A DNA stretch of 64,000 nt from Exobasidium rhododendri (taxonomy: Eukaryota > Basidiomycota > Exobasidiomycetes > Exobasidiales > Exobasidiaceae). Of the stretch, positions 45,605 through 56,767 are shown piece after piece. Numbering within the stretch: position 1 is the first letter of the stretch; the number at the start of each line of letters is the position of its first letter. A program made the translations under genes and the position numbers. The stretch is from the NCBI GenBank assembly GCA_026210745.1, contig CP110631.1, positions 1,736,001 to 1,800,000 on the forward strand, read 5' to 3'. The notes under the pieces are model-generated. The model was not told the origin of the DNA. It did not search any database and worked only from the letters and a program-made list of their open reading frames with translations.

Positions 45605-48600
45605 ATGACTTCGCACCTCAGCTTGACGGGCGCACCAGACGCTGCCATCTATCAAGACGCGATCATTCACCGACGATTGGAGCCGCTGGTAGAGCCGATT
45701 CAGACAAGCCTGGGCGGTGCATGGTCCACTGTCACTGCATCGTCCCTATCCCAGCTCACGTACGCTATTCAGGCATTCCAACATCGACATCTAGGGGAGA
45801 GCCAATCGACCGCCCTTTTTCCCCGTATCCCAGCTCAACTCTTTCTTTTTGCACCTAAGATCTCCAACATCAATGGACCACTAACGACGGACGCACCATT
45901 ATATCATGTCTTAAAGTCTTCGCTGGAATACTTGAAGAGCAAGGGAAAGTCCGACTGGGAAGGCATCGAGATAGACGACGAAAGTCAGGTGCTATTCTTT
46001 GTAGACATGATTGCACACGTTCGTAGTGTGCTAAAGGAAGCAGGCATCATGAAGAAGGTCAAGATTGCTGCTGGTCAGGATCTCACACAAGCAGAGGTGG
46101 AAAGCTGCAAAGCCATGTCTGTCAAGCTAGATTTTGACTGGATCGAAGACGTTGCCGCCGCCACTCATGTCATCTTCTCATCTGAGACACCTCCCACCAC
46201 TCCTTTGTCGTCGTCGCAAGAATTCTTTAGAACATTGGCCAAGATTAAGATATCGAAAGGAAGAGATGTTTCACTGATACATGTTTGGTATCGACCTGAT
46301 TCATATGATAGCTGGCTCCCTGCTCGAGACTTTGCCGATCCCGAGCCCGAGCCGGCAGCAAGGAGCGCCGCATGGGTGGTGGGCACTCGATGGCTTCGTG
46401 ACAGTCTGAGATATAATGAACTAATGAACGAAGAGGACTACGAGCAGGAGGACGAACAAGAGGAAGACGGAGAAGAAAAGGCAACGGCAACGGAGGAAAG
46501 TCAACCGAAGATCAGCCCTCGGAAGAGAAGCTTGCCAGAGGAGGTGACAGCAGAGGATGAGCAGGGAACTACTCCAAATGTTGGCGGGACCGGAAAGAGA
46601 ATTAAACTGCTCGTAGCAGCCAAACCAATAGGCGCTGTAGCTGTGGACTTGACAGGAGCCAGTGGCCCACCCTCCGGTCGTAATTATGAAAAGGAAGCGT
46701 TGACAGGTGGCCAGATTGGCAACATAGCAACCGAGGGTGGCGTGAGTAAAGAGATTGCCGAAAATCAAGAGAATGCCAAAGTAGCAGGGCAAGAAGAGGA
46801 TACTAGCATGACGGAAGCAGCCAGTGGAGTGCCCGAGGATGAACCAGTCTTGATCAGCGACGAGTCTGCCAGAGAATTGCAGAGATTGCAGACAGAGTCC
46901 ATTGCTCGAAAGTACTTGGCAGAACAGACGCAGGAAGTCATCATCCCTTCGTACTCGACGTGGTTCACCTTTGCTGCCATCAACGCTGTGGAAAAGCGAA
47001 GTCTACCGGAATTCTTCAACAATCGCAACAGAAGCAAGACGCCTTCCATCTACAAGGAATATCGAAATTTCATGATTAACACCTATCGGCTGAATCCTTC
47101 CGAGTACCTCACTTTCACCGCATGTAGACGAAACTTGGCCGGCGATGTCTGCGCGATCATGAGAGTACACGCATTCCTGGAACAGTGGGGCCTGATCAAC
47201 TACCAAGTCGACCCAGAAACAAGGCCTGCCACACTAGGACCACCTTTCACCGGTCACTTTCGCATCACAGTCGACACGCCGAGGGGGCTGCAACCTCTTC
47301 ATCCAGGCACTCGACGCCCATCACAGCCCGGTGTGCCGACTTCCTCTTCTACTGCTGGCAGCGCCAACGGTGGAGTTGCTACCACCACTGCCGCACCTGG
47401 CAAGCCCGATCTGACGCTGGAACTTCGTCGTACAATCTACCAAACATCTATGAAATCATCCAGACCTGTCGACGGCGAGACGGCAAGTCAACTGGCTTCG
47501 AGCATTGACAAGGCAGAGCAAGCAGAAGGAGGAACATTGCCAGTCTACTCATGTGACACTTGTGGCTCTGACTGCACGAGGACTCGCTACCAAAGTATCC
47601 GAGTGACGTCTCGTGGTGCTCAGAGTGGTGGCTACTCATTGTGTCCCAATTGTTACCTAGAAGGTCGATTTCCAAGCAGCATGTATAGTGGCGATTTCGT
47701 TCGATTGGACGACGGTCCGTTCAAACAAGGCGGCGAAAAGTCAAGCTGGAGTGACGCAGAAACACTGCGACTGTTGGAAGGACTGGAGATGTTTGACGAT
47801 GATTGGACGCTGATCTCGAATCACGTTGGAACGAGAAGCCGAGAACAATGTATCGCTCGATTCTTGCAGTTGCCGATTGAAGATGATTACCTGAATGGTA
47901 AAGACAAATTCGGCAGCGCAACAACGAATGGAAGCAAGAGTGATGCTGCTGCTCCTGCTACTACTAATGGGATCAATGGACATGCTGGACAGGGTGAAGG
48001 CCGAGGCTCGCAATACATCAAGCAGAGCGATCTCGGTCCTTTGCAGTACATTCGAGACACGAACTCGGCAGCGATCCCTTTCACACAGACTGATAATCCT
48101 GTCATGAGCGTTGTAGCATTCCTAGCAAGTGCAGTCAGTCCCGCTGTGGCCGCCGCTGCTGCTCAGAGTGCCTTGGGCGAGTTGACGGAAGGTCTACGTA
48201 AGAAGGTCGAAAAGAGAGAAAAGGAAGTCGCGGCAGCCGAAGACAAGGCAAAGAAGGGCGCCGAAGGGGAGGAGAGTGCCATGGAGGTGGACGCTATTGC
48301 AGAAAGCAACGATGCTAATGCTACTCCCGCCGCTACGGCTAATGCTACTGCAATAGAGGTGGAAGGGGACGAGGGCACCGACAAGGAGAAGAAAGAGATC
48401 GACTCCAGTGTCATACCGAAGAACGCAGTCGAAAGGGCTGCTACGATTGCACTGGGAGCCGCGGCAGCGAAAGCGCAGATCTTGGCCACATTTGAGGAGC
48501 GAGAATGTCAAAAGCTGGTAGGACAAGTGATTGAAGCGCAAATGAAGAAGATGGAGATCAAGATGGCCCAATTTGAGCAATTGGAATCACTGCTGGAGCA

Positions 48601-48850
48601 GGAGAGGAGATCGCTAGAAGTAGCTCGAAAGCAATTGTACTCTGATCGACTGAATGTTGCCAAGCAAATTCAAATGGTGCAGGAGTTGGTAAAGAAAGCG
48701 CAAGCGAACCCAGTCAGCGTAGGACAACGAGATCTGAACCAAGTGTCTAGTGTCGTTCATGGAGTAGCTCAACAAGGCAGTGTCGTGCGAGAAGCTAAAG
48801 TGGACACGAGCAGTGCCTCACCAGCAGGAGCCAGCTTACAGCAGCTGTGA
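45605..48850 (+). CDS. SMARCC/Swi3-like subunit of SWI/SNF-type remodeller
   Basis: A single 1081-residue exon. The N-terminal 285 residues resemble the animal SMARCC N-terminal module. SLEYLKSKGKSDWEGIEID opens it, and it ends in a BRCT-like helix leading to ELMNEEDYEQ, close to the MNEEDYE of SMARCC1/2. An acidic linker follows. The SWIRM domain is at about 446-540 (IIPSYSTWF, NTYRLNPSEYLTFTACRRNL). A ZZ-like zinc finger is near 649-690 (YSCDTCGSDC, then SLCPNCYLEG). A SANT domain is at about 713-757 (WSDAETLRLLEGLEMFDDDW). The C-terminal part has poly-Ala stretches and a helical dimerisation region (QFEQLESLLEQERRSLE). It is a core scaffold of SWI/SNF or RSC complexes. Whether it is the Swi3 or Rsc8 paralogue is not decided. 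Confidence 0.92.
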   Translation: MTSHLSLTGAPDAAIYQDAIIHRRLEPLVEPIQTSLGGAWSTVTASSLSQLTYAIQAFQHRHLGESQSTALFPRIPAQLFLFAPKISNINGPLTTDAPLYHVLKSSLEYLKSKGKSDWEGIEIDDESQVLFFVDMIAHVRSVLKEAGIMKKVKIAAGQDLTQAEVESCKAMSVKLDFDWIEDVAAATHVIFSSETPPTTPLSSSQEFFRTLAKIKISKGRDVSLIHVWYRPDSYDSWLPARDFADPEPEPAARSAAWVVGTRWLRDSLRYNELMNEEDYEQEDEQEEDGEEKATATEESQPKISPRKRSLPEEVTAEDEQGTTPNVGGTGKRIKLLVAAKPIGAVAVDLTGASGPPSGRNYEKEALTGGQIGNIATEGGVSKEIAENQENAKVAGQEEDTSMTEAASGVPEDEPVLISDESARELQRLQTESIARKYLAEQTQEVIIPSYSTWFTFAAINAVEKRSLPEFFNNRNRSKTPSIYKEYRNFMINTYRLNPSEYLTFTACRRNLAGDVCAIMRVHAFLEQWGLINYQVDPETRPATLGPPFTGHFRITVDTPRGLQPLHPGTRRPSQPGVPTSSSTAGSANGGVATTTAAPGKPDLTLELRRTIYQTSMKSSRPVDGETASQLASSIDKAEQAEGGTLPVYSCDTCGSDCTRTRYQSIRVTSRGAQSGGYSLCPNCYLEGRFPSSMYSGDFVRLDDGPFKQGGEKSSWSDAETLRLLEGLEMFDDDWTLISNHVGTRSREQCIARFLQLPIEDDYLNGKDKFGSATTNGSKSDAAAPATTNGINGHAGQGEGRGSQYIKQSDLGPLQYIRDTNSAAIPFTQTDNPVMSVVAFLASAVSPAVAAAAAQSALGELTEGLRKKVEKREKEVAAAEDKAKKGAEGEESAMEVDAIAESNDANATPAATANATAIEVEGDEGTDKEKKEIDSSVIPKNAVERAATIALGAAAAKAQILATFEERECQKLVGQVIEAQMKKMEIKMAQFEQLESLLEQERRSLEVARKQLYSDRLNVAKQIQMVQELVKKAQANPVSVGQRDLNQVSSVVHGVAQQGSVVREAKVDTSSASPAGASLQQL

Positions 48851-49252
48851 TCGTTGTAGTCAAGGTAGAGGGTTGCGATTGGCAGAACATCTTTCTCTCC
48901 TCCCTCCTCGCTCCCCATTTATTCTCTATTCCCTTAAGTGCCATCTTTGTATGTACAGTTGTGTATCTCTCTCTCTCTCTCTCTTATGCTGTTCGAGGGC
49001 GCTTCATTAAAAGGTGATGTGGTCATTCTAAATGAGTATCTATTCTGGTATTGAAGATCGGTCTGAGGTGAGCAGAACATGTCTTCCCGGATGGTATATT
49101 TAGAGGGGGAGTGTGCGTGTGACCGCGAGCGAGTGAAGGAGATGTATGCGATCATGTAGAGGGGTAGAGGAAATATTCGTTACAGAGAGCACACAGGGAA
49201 TAGGTGCCAGGTGCCGAGATGTAGTAGTAGTAGTAGTAGTAGCGTACGCCAC
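48851..49252. other. Convergent 3' region, SMARCC-like gene and TOP2
   Basis: 402 bases hold the 3' flanks of both genes. A (TC)n run lies at about 48966-48983 and a (GTA)n run at 49220-49242 (about seven to eight units), just before the TOP2 stop. There is nothing else of note. Confidence 0.5.
49220..49242. repeat. GTA trinucleotide run
   Basis: Seven to eight GTA/TAG units lie in the short region between the SMARCC-like and TOP2 stop codons, about 10 bases from the TOP2 stop. Confidence 0.75.
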
Positions 49253-52200
49253 TCAATCTTCTTCTTCGTACTCATCTCCCTCGTCCTCTGCAGACTCTTC
49301 CATCTGATCCGTGTACTTTGTAGTCGGCTTTCGGTAGCGACTGGGCAAATTCTTCTTTGGCGGTGTGTGGAGCATAGCAAACGAGTCGTCCTCTTCTTCA
49401 TCATCATCAACCTTGAAAAGTGGCTTCTTTGACGTACCGACGCTACCACCAGTCGCATTCTTTGGCTTCTTCGTTGCTGCCACGTCTTTCTTCTTCGGCA
49501 CGAGGTAATCGTCCTCATCGTCATTCTCTTCATCAACGTCGATTTTGAGGGGGGATTTCTTCCCTTTGGAAGAGGACGTATCAAGCGTACTCTGCTTGAG
49601 CTTCTTGCTGGCAGAAGACGAACCCAATGCGCCAAGCTCGACGGCTTCTTTGCTTGCCGATCTTTTCATTGCAGCGCCGCCGCTCCCTTCCACTGCCTTT
49701 GCTTTAGCAGCAGCAGCGACGTTCTTCTTCTTGGCAACGGGCACTTTCGGAACAAAGTCATCCTCGCTCCCACTGGGATTCCCATTGTCGTCGTCGTCGT
49801 CGTTCTTGAGTACCTTGCGAGCCTTTGCACCTCCCTTTGGTAATATCGCCAGGGCCTTTGCTTTCTTTCCCTTTGTGCTGACATCCTTCAGTCGACGCTC
49901 ATCCTCCGCCAGAAGGGCTTCCCATTTCTGCTCAAAGTGATACAAATCTTCGTCCCACAGATTCTGGGGACTTCTCTGCAACAGTACATTCAACTGCTTC
50001 TCCTTTTCGTCCCGCTGAGCCAGCAACTTGTCCACTTTCTCCTTTGTCAGACTCCAGATGGCCATGCTCAACAAGTAGTCAAAGTCGTTGTCTGCTCCTG
50101 GTTCATCTTCCTCTACGTCGTCCACTTCTACATCTGCCGCCACTTTCGCCTTTACATGCTTTGCAAAGGGTCGGAAGTCTTTCTTCCTCAACTCTGCCAC
50201 GATTTCATTCCTCTTTCGATTGCTGACGATCAGTTCTTTTGTGATGATCATTTGAACAAATCGTGCTTGATTCGACAGCCTTTCATACTCCGTCTTGAGT
50301 TCATCCACCAAATAATCCTTTCTCTTCGAGTAATACTCTAGTCGCAGTAAGAAAAAGTCGTCCAAGATCTCTTCTGGCGTCGTGTATTTCTTAATCTTGC
50401 CGTGCTGATCAAAGAGGACCATGTTAGAAGTGGCGATTTGCGAAGTCAACTTGAAAAACACTTCGGGCCCCTTTTCTGCCATTTCAGCTTGTCCCTTTGG
50501 ATTCAATTCAACGACGAAATGCACGGTCGTGTCGGTGTGATACTCCTTGTACTCCTTGATCGTAGCCGGCACCTTTTCCGTTCCAACCACGCGCTCTTCC
50601 AAGCTTTCCTTGTAGGGCGAGGTCCACGTCTTGACCGGCAGTTCAGTGATCTCCCAAGTCTTTTCATCGATCTGTCTGCTGATTCCGCAGCACTTGAATC
50701 GATTCTTATTAGCATCCTCCGGTGTGATGGTGCCGGTAAAGCCACGATACCACGGGTACATCGGCTCGTACTCCTGACCATTCAAGCGACGTCTCACGTT
50801 GGCCAAGATCTCCTTCGGATTGTAATTGGGAACATTGGACGACCATCCAGTGCCGATACCCTCGCTTCCGTTCATCAAGACCAGCGGAATCGTGGGCATG
50901 TACCATTCCGGCTCAATGTTTTGGCCGTCGTCGTTGAGATAGGTGAGCAGTGCATCATCGGAAGGGTGATAGATTGCTCTTGTGATGTCGGCCACGTTGG
51001 TAAAGATGTAACGTGCAGAGGCAGCGTCTTTACCCCCCATCAACCGCGTTCCGAATTGACCGTTAGGAGAGAGGATGTTGACGTTGTTGGCACCACAAAA
51101 GTCCTGCGCTAGATTGACAATGGTGGACGCTAGACTCGTCTCACCGTGATGGTAGGCAGAATGTTCGGCCACGTACCCGATCAACTGCGCTACCTTGATT
51201 TCTCCCTTTAGCTTTCTCTTGAAGCAGCCAAACATCACTTTACGCTGACCGGGCTTGAGACCGTCGACCACGCTTGGAATGCTTCGAGCATTGTCCGCCA
51301 TGCTGAACAGAATCAGCTCCTTGTTGATAAAGTCTTTGATAGGCACCTTTTCAATGTTGTGATCGAGATACGTGCCTGGACGGAACAGCCGCAGCCACTC
51401 CTTTCGGTCGTCTGCTTTTTTCTTGTTGAATGCCAGGTCGATCAGCTCGCGATCACCCGGTTGTGTGGTCTCAAACGGTAACATGTGCTTGTTCATGGCT
51501 CGAAAGTACTTTTTGGCGTCTTGCGAAGTCGATGTTCCTAGACCCTTGTAGTACTTCATGATCCAACCTCTTCCTTCGTTGTTCTGCTCTTTCCAGATCT
51601 CATACTCGGGAATGGTGAAAAAGGAAATGTCTTGCTTTCCCTTGGTGCACTTTACAATCGGCGTGATAAACTCCACCAAGAAGTTTGGCTGCAAAAGGAG
51701 AGAAGGGTAGAAGTGATCGAGGAAATTGATGATGAGCCCTTTGATGTGAGAGCCGTCGTGATCTTGATCAGTCATGATCATCAATCGACCGTATCGAAGA
51801 CTGTCGACGGAAGAGTATTGCATGCCATGCTTCAGGCCCATGATAGACTTGATGTGGTTAATCTCGACGTTCTTCATGATCTGATCGTGATTGGCTTCTC
51901 GCACGTTCAGCAGCTTGCCTCGGAGGGGAAAGACTCCGAAGTTGTCCCGTCCCACTTCGGTCAAGCCGGAAACAGCAAGTGCCTTGGCAGAATCTCCTTC
52001 GGTGAGGATCAAGGTACAATCTCTAGCCTTCCGCGTTCCGGCGTTGTTGGCGTCTTCTAGTTTGGGAATCCCGGTGATTCTCGTGCGTTTGTGGCCGTCG
52101 TTTGCTTTCAATTGCCTCTCTTGGATGGACTTGGCAGCCGACAGAACATTGTCTACTATGCCAGTCTTTAGGATCTTCTTGCTCATCTCTTCCGACAGAG

Positions 52201-53879
52201 TCCATTTGCTTCCGAATGCGCTCGTCTTGAGAGTCAAGGTCTCTTTTGTTTGCCCATCGAACGTTGGATTGACGATTTGACAGTTGACAAAGATCCAGAT
52301 TTGATCTCGAATAGCCTTCGTCCTGACTGGTCCGTTCTTCTTGTTCTTGGTAACGTGATCGGTGATTCGCTTGACGATCTGGCTCTCGATCATCTTGACG
52401 TGCTCTCCTCCTTTGATCGTAGCAATGTTATTTACAAACGACACTTGGCGCGCTTCTCCGTCGGAAAGGACAAAGGCAACCTCCCACAGTTTTCCCTTGT
52501 CCATCGAAGTGTCGAAGATGATCGTTGGCTTGGGAACCGTCGAAGCAGCTGTCATGTCCATCACAACGGCGCCATCTTCGTCCGTCTCTTCCTTTTTGGT
52601 TTGCGACGGGCCTCCCGATGTAAGCTCGCTGATGGCGTTGACGTACATCTCGACATACTGCTTGAAGCCTTTCACCTTCAGTCGCTCACCGTTCAGGAAC
52701 ACTTTCGTGTCACGAACAGTTCCGGCCATGTCGTACACTCGCTTCATCATCAACGCTTCCATGTCGTCGTCGATGTTTTCCATCTTGAAACGAGCAAAAT
52801 CTGGCTTGAAGGTGATTTGTGTATAGTCCTTTGCACTTCCTGCGCTCGTGATCTTTGGCTTGCCCTTTGTGCTCATGTTGTTCGAAAAGACTTGCCTATA
52901 CTTCTGCTCACTCTTGTTGTCCACCGTCTCGACGATGAATTCGGTACTGTAGATGTTCGCCAGCTTGGCACCGTATCCATTTCTACCACCTGTAACCTTT
53001 GCTTCATCGTCGTCGTAATTCGAGGAAGTGAGCAGATGACCAAAGATGAGCTCGGGAATATAGACGCCTTCCTTTCCGTGCATCTCCACAGGTATGCCGT
53101 TTCCATTGTTCCAGACGCTGATACTGCCTTGCGCTCGATCAATCGTCACTTTAATCGTGTCCATACTAGGATCTCGAGCCTTGTTGTCTGCTGCATTTAC
53201 AAGGATCTCATCAAAGATCTTGTAGAATCCAGGCACGTATGTTGTTTCTCTACGGGCATCATGGAAATACGATCGCAGAGGTCAGGAAAGATCCGGCGCA
53301 GCGTGAAGGGAAGGAGGGTCCGGAAGCATCTTACTCACCTGTGATCCATTCTTTTATGTACATTGTCGTACACCCACAGTGGCTCAGTGCGGTGCTCTAC
53401 ACTTCCGATGTAGGTGTCAGGACGTAGAAGGACGTGCTCTAATTGAGACAGCTGCGGTCGTGGAGAGAGAGGGGGAGAGAGGCAAATGAGTTCAGGCATG
53501 CGTGTACGTCAATGAATGCTGCCAATAGAAAGCTTACCTTCTGATACGTCTGCGTGGCCGACTTCTTGCTTGCAGCTGTAGCAGGCGGCGCAGGAGTATC
53601 CTGTGCCGCAGAGCCCACCGAAGGCGATCGATTGACCTCTTCGTCAAGGTCCATCTCTTGGCTATCCTTCGCTGTCTCGTTGCTTTTGCGTCGAGCGAGT
53701 GGCTCCGCCTTCTTTTTGGGGACACCTGTTGCCTTGGTGGCCTTTGCTTTGGTCACAGCTGTCGTTGCTCCTTTTGCTTTCACAGGAGCTTTCTTTGACG
53801 CTGCTGCCTTGGACTTGGCCGATACCGGCATGTCAAAATCGTCGTCAGACATCATCAGGTCGCCGTCGATCGAAGACAT
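49253..53879 (-). CDS. TOP2: DNA topoisomerase II
   Basis: Three exons (53538-53879, 53339-53451, 49253-53249) give 1483 residues. The enzyme passes one DNA duplex through another using ATP. The N-terminal tail is Lys/Ala-rich. The GHKL ATPase begins at LSQLEHVLLRPDTYIGSVEH, with YVPGFYKIFDEILVNAADNK (the ATP-site Asn). The TOPRIM domain has TEGDSAKALA near 570 and DQDHDGSHIKGL. The catalytic Tyr lies in DAASARYIFTNV near residue 895. The C-terminal 250 residues are an acidic/basic, Ser-rich regulatory tail ending in GDEYEEED. Two introns sit in the ATPase-coding part only. The TTG-initiated upstream extension (47 residues, presequence-like) has no ATG and was not used. Confidence 0.97.
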
Positions 53880-54458
53880 CGTTGCTCTATGTTGCTTGTG
53901 TGTCTGTTTCTGAAAGGCGAGGACTGACGATTGAAAGGAATGGGTGGTGGACGGAGGTCTGCTTTTCTGTTTCGGTGCTGATCGGATTGCTGCTGATTGG
54001 AGCAAGCGAGCTCCGAGCAAGTGTGATCGTCCGAAGCAGATCGTGGTGATTGTAGTTGCGCGGAAAAAGAAGGAGAGGGAGACACAGCAGAGCAGGGCGG
54101 TCTACTATGTTGGAATGTTGCGTCGAGCTTACTTTAATTCTTTCCCCGTCATTCGTGTATCTCATACTTGCTGCTTGTTTTTTTTAGAGTGCCCGTCTTA
54201 GGTAGCGACGCGCTGATGAACCGAAAGTCTGAACAAGGCGCGACCGGGGACACGTGCGCACACACCAGGTTACCGGTATTGTTCTCTCGTGCTTGTGTGT
54301 CCATTTTCCCTTGCTAGATTCGTCAATGCCAAGAGAATTTTCATTGCTGTGTAGTGGGGGAAAGAAATACAGGAGTACATGCTTTGGAAGAAGATTGAGA
54401 GAAGGATGCTTTGGGTCTGCCGCTTGATCTACTTTGGTCCGTTGAAGGACTTTGGCTC
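53880..54458. other. TOP2 upstream region and ferrochelatase 3' flank
   Basis: About 580 bases between two minus-strand genes. Overlapping ORFs of up to 122 codons lack any family resemblance. The TOP2 promoter must lie in the distal part (toward 54100). A short T run is at 54178-54185. Confidence 0.4.
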
Positions 54459-55736
54459 TTACGCTTTGAGCTCGTCTTCGCCGACGCCCATTGTATTGCC
54501 TGCAAAGAACTTCTTCTGCTCGCTGCACACAGGATTCACGCATCCCGGACATCGAAGTTGCATTTGGCGACTGGTGTTGCCTTGATTCCAGACGTGATGG
54601 CCAACATCGGCATCCGGTGTAGACGAGAAAGCAGACAGGTGATTGGCGGTGATATCAGCAAGAGCTCGTAGGAAGATTGGCTCGTCATTGAGCGATTCTG
54701 CTCGCTTGAGGTGCATTCCATGCTCCTCTGCTTCTTCTGCCAGTTCTTGATCCAGCTCGTACAGAGTCTCGATGTGGTCTTGCGTGAATGCAATAGGCAC
54801 AGCAATGGCGTCTTTGTAACCTTGCTTAGCCCAGCCTTTTACAGTGTCACTCGTTTGTGGTCCAAGCCAAGCAGAAGGTCCTACTTGCGATTGCCACGTC
54901 ACTCGATAAGGGTTGCTCCATCCTAATTTCGTCATGACTGCCGCCACCGTCGCTGCCACCTCGGCAGGATATGGGTCACCCCTACCGGAAACAATCTGCA
55001 TGGGCAATGAGTGCGCTGAGAACATAATTGGGATCTTGTCTCGCTTCTCAACCGGATATGTCTCCAAGACATCTCGCAGTCGCTTCACAAATGCGTCAAT
55101 CAATCCAGGATAGGTGGGCCATCGATCAATGACGCTCCATTGAATGTTCCCTTCCGACAGCCCCTCCGCCTTCCTTTTTGTAATCTCGCGATAAAGCTGA
55201 TTCAATGAGCTTCCCGTCGTACTACAGCTATATTGAGGATATTGGGTGAAAGCTACGGCTCTCGTGACGCCATCTGCCTTCATCTCATCCATCGCCTCTT
55301 CTGTCAGTGGTCGAGCATATCGAAAGGCTGTATACGCTTTGTGCGGCGCTGTTTGTGGGGATAATTCGTCGAGCATGGTGGCCATTGCTTGACCTTGCGT
55401 TTTCGTCCATCGAAGAATCGGACTACCTCCACCAATCTTTGCATATTGCTCCTTGATCTTTGGTGTTCTTCTTCGAGCAATCAAGGGACCTAGTCTTGAT
55501 TGGAACGGCAGTTGAATCAGCTCTCGATCATTGAACAGACGGCCGAGAAAGTCTCCGACTTCATCCAACGTAGAAGGGCCGCCCATATTCATAAGAAGGA
55601 TCGCGGTAGGTGGCTTGACGCTTGCTTGATGTCTCGACACCGAAGTCGACAGCAAACGCAGATGGGCTGAGGAGGACTGCATCCCAAAAGGACGAGCCTG
55701 CATTGCTGCTCTGCTGAGCTCAAGTCGCATTGCCAT
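54459..55736 (-). CDS. HEM15: Ferrochelatase
   Basis: A single 425-residue exon. It inserts Fe(II) into protoporphyrin IX on the matrix side of the mitochondrial inner membrane, the last step of haem synthesis. The presequence is MAMRLELSRAAMQARPFGMQ. Core motifs are AILLMNMGGPSTLDEV, GGGSPILRWTKTQG, FTQYPQYSCSTTGSS, FSAHSLPM (the catalytic His of the family signature) and WQSQVGPSAWLGP. The C-terminal extension contains CPGCVNPVC with an upstream Cys candidate, fitting the [2Fe-2S] cluster seen in animal and many fungal enzymes. The length is the usual one. The gene is divergent from ATL1, with 244 bases between start codons. Confidence 0.97.
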   Translation of the reverse strand: MAMRLELSRAAMQARPFGMQSSSAHLRLLSTSVSRHQASVKPPTAILLMNMGGPSTLDEVGDFLGRLFNDRELIQLPFQSRLGPLIARRRTPKIKEQYAKIGGGSPILRWTKTQGQAMATMLDELSPQTAPHKAYTAFRYARPLTEEAMDEMKADGVTRAVAFTQYPQYSCSTTGSSLNQLYREITKRKAEGLSEGNIQWSVIDRWPTYPGLIDAFVKRLRDVLETYPVEKRDKIPIMFSAHSLPMQIVSGRGDPYPAEVAATVAAVMTKLGWSNPYRVTWQSQVGPSAWLGPQTSDTVKGWAKQGYKDAIAVPIAFTQDHIETLYELDQELAEEAEEHGMHLKRAESLNDEPIFLRALADITANHLSAFSSTPDADVGHHVWNQGNTSRQMQLRCPGCVNPVCSEQKKFFAGNTMGVGEDELKA

Positions 55737-55980
55737 CGCGGAGTTGACAGAGGTGATGGGCGAAGAGAAGAAATCAATCGAGGAACATGATTACAAAGCT
55801 AGATACAAATGACGTTGACGTGTAGCCAGCCCCTTTCGCTCCTCCTCCAATGAGGGCAAAAATGTACATTACCAGACTATATTTTAAATGTGTAAAGACT
55901 AAGTAAAGTAGCCCGGCAATTCGAGCTCTAAATTTCACCTTGTCAGATTGATTGCACCAAAATTGTCGCATCATTTGCTC

Positions 55981-56722
55981 ATGTCGACGGTGGACCCGGC
56001 AGTGTTCCATGGTGGGTGAAAGGGTAGAAGCAATGGCAGTGCACTTGACTAGCTCTTATACTGAGCTGCTCTTCTTTGCTCACAGCTACGGTGTATGAGA
56101 TCGCTCGACTGATTGTGCGTTGTACGTAGGGAATGTTTGTCTGTCTCTTTAGTAACACTACCCTCCTCCTGCTCGGTACTGGACAGCCCGTTGGAATGGT
56201 GACGAGCTACGGTGAGAATAATGGTTCGCCATGTCGAGACATGATCCTCCAGCTCATATGCCGCTACTCAGGTCACATTGCTAGGTTGGCCGGATCACCC
56301 TCTCGTAAGCCCCGGAGATTCTACTTACGAGGACGTGCGTATGCGCATCGTTTTAACGCTGCTCTCCCTTTCTCTCCCCTCTCTCCCTTTCTCTCCCCTC
56401 TCTCCCTTTCTCTCCCCTCTCTCCCTTTCTCTTCCCTCTCTGCTACCTTACTGTAGATTCCCGACTCGTGGGACAAGCTCTGAAGTTCCTACAGGCTGAC
56501 GACGTGCCGTGGCAAAGAGTCATCTCTTCCAGTGGGGCTATCTCTGATCGAGGGGATGGTGGAGAAGGGGCAGGTCGGCAAGCAGATCGGCTCCGACAGG
56601 AAGGCGTAGAAGTCTCTGAATCGGGAACACCCACAAAGTTCAGAGTGAATATGGTTCGATTTGGCTGGTTCCCTGATCACGTACACCTAGGGCCATACGA
56701 GGAGAGCGAAGAAGAGGAGTAA
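55981..56722 (+). CDS. ATL1: Alkyltransferase-like DNA repair protein (ATL)
   Basis: Five exons (55981-56011, 56086-56114, 56187-56211, 56272-56304, 56457-56722) give 127 residues. The four leading exons are only 25-33 bases. The protein matches the DNA-binding domain of O6-methylguanine methyltransferases: TVYEIARLIPVGMVTSYGHI, SHSRLVGQALKFL, then PWQRVISSSGAIS. The active-site PCHR of true methyltransferases is PWQR here, with Trp in place of the acceptor Cys. This defines the alkyltransferase-like group, which binds O6-alkylguanine and hands it to nucleotide excision repair. S. pombe Atl1 has the same Trp. The C-terminus is acidic (EESEEEE). Intron 4 is filled by a pyrimidine tandem repeat. 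Confidence 0.88.
56364..56448 (+). repeat. Pyrimidine minisatellite in ATL1 intron 4
   Basis: About five imperfect copies of a 17-base TCTCCCTTTCTCTCCCC-type unit run up to the CTGTAG acceptor. The whole array is C/T on the coding strand, so it forms an extended polypyrimidine tract. Confidence 0.85.
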
Positions 56723-56767
56723 ATCACAGAGACGATGAAAGTAGGCTACAGGAGCACCTAAGTACAA

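Noticed and set aside
50402-53344. Long plus-strand ORFs of 236 and 364 codons
   Set aside because: They lie antisense to TOP2 coding sequence and have no family resemblance. They are mirror effects of its codon use.
53880-54020. An in-frame 47-residue extension before TOP2 that looks like a mitochondrial presequence
   Set aside because: It begins with TTG, and no ATG is in frame. The ATG at 53879 is the natural start.
56364-56448. A tandem array that could be mistaken for a CRISPR-like repeat
   Set aside because: The units are adjacent, imperfect and purely pyrimidine with no spacers, inside an intron.
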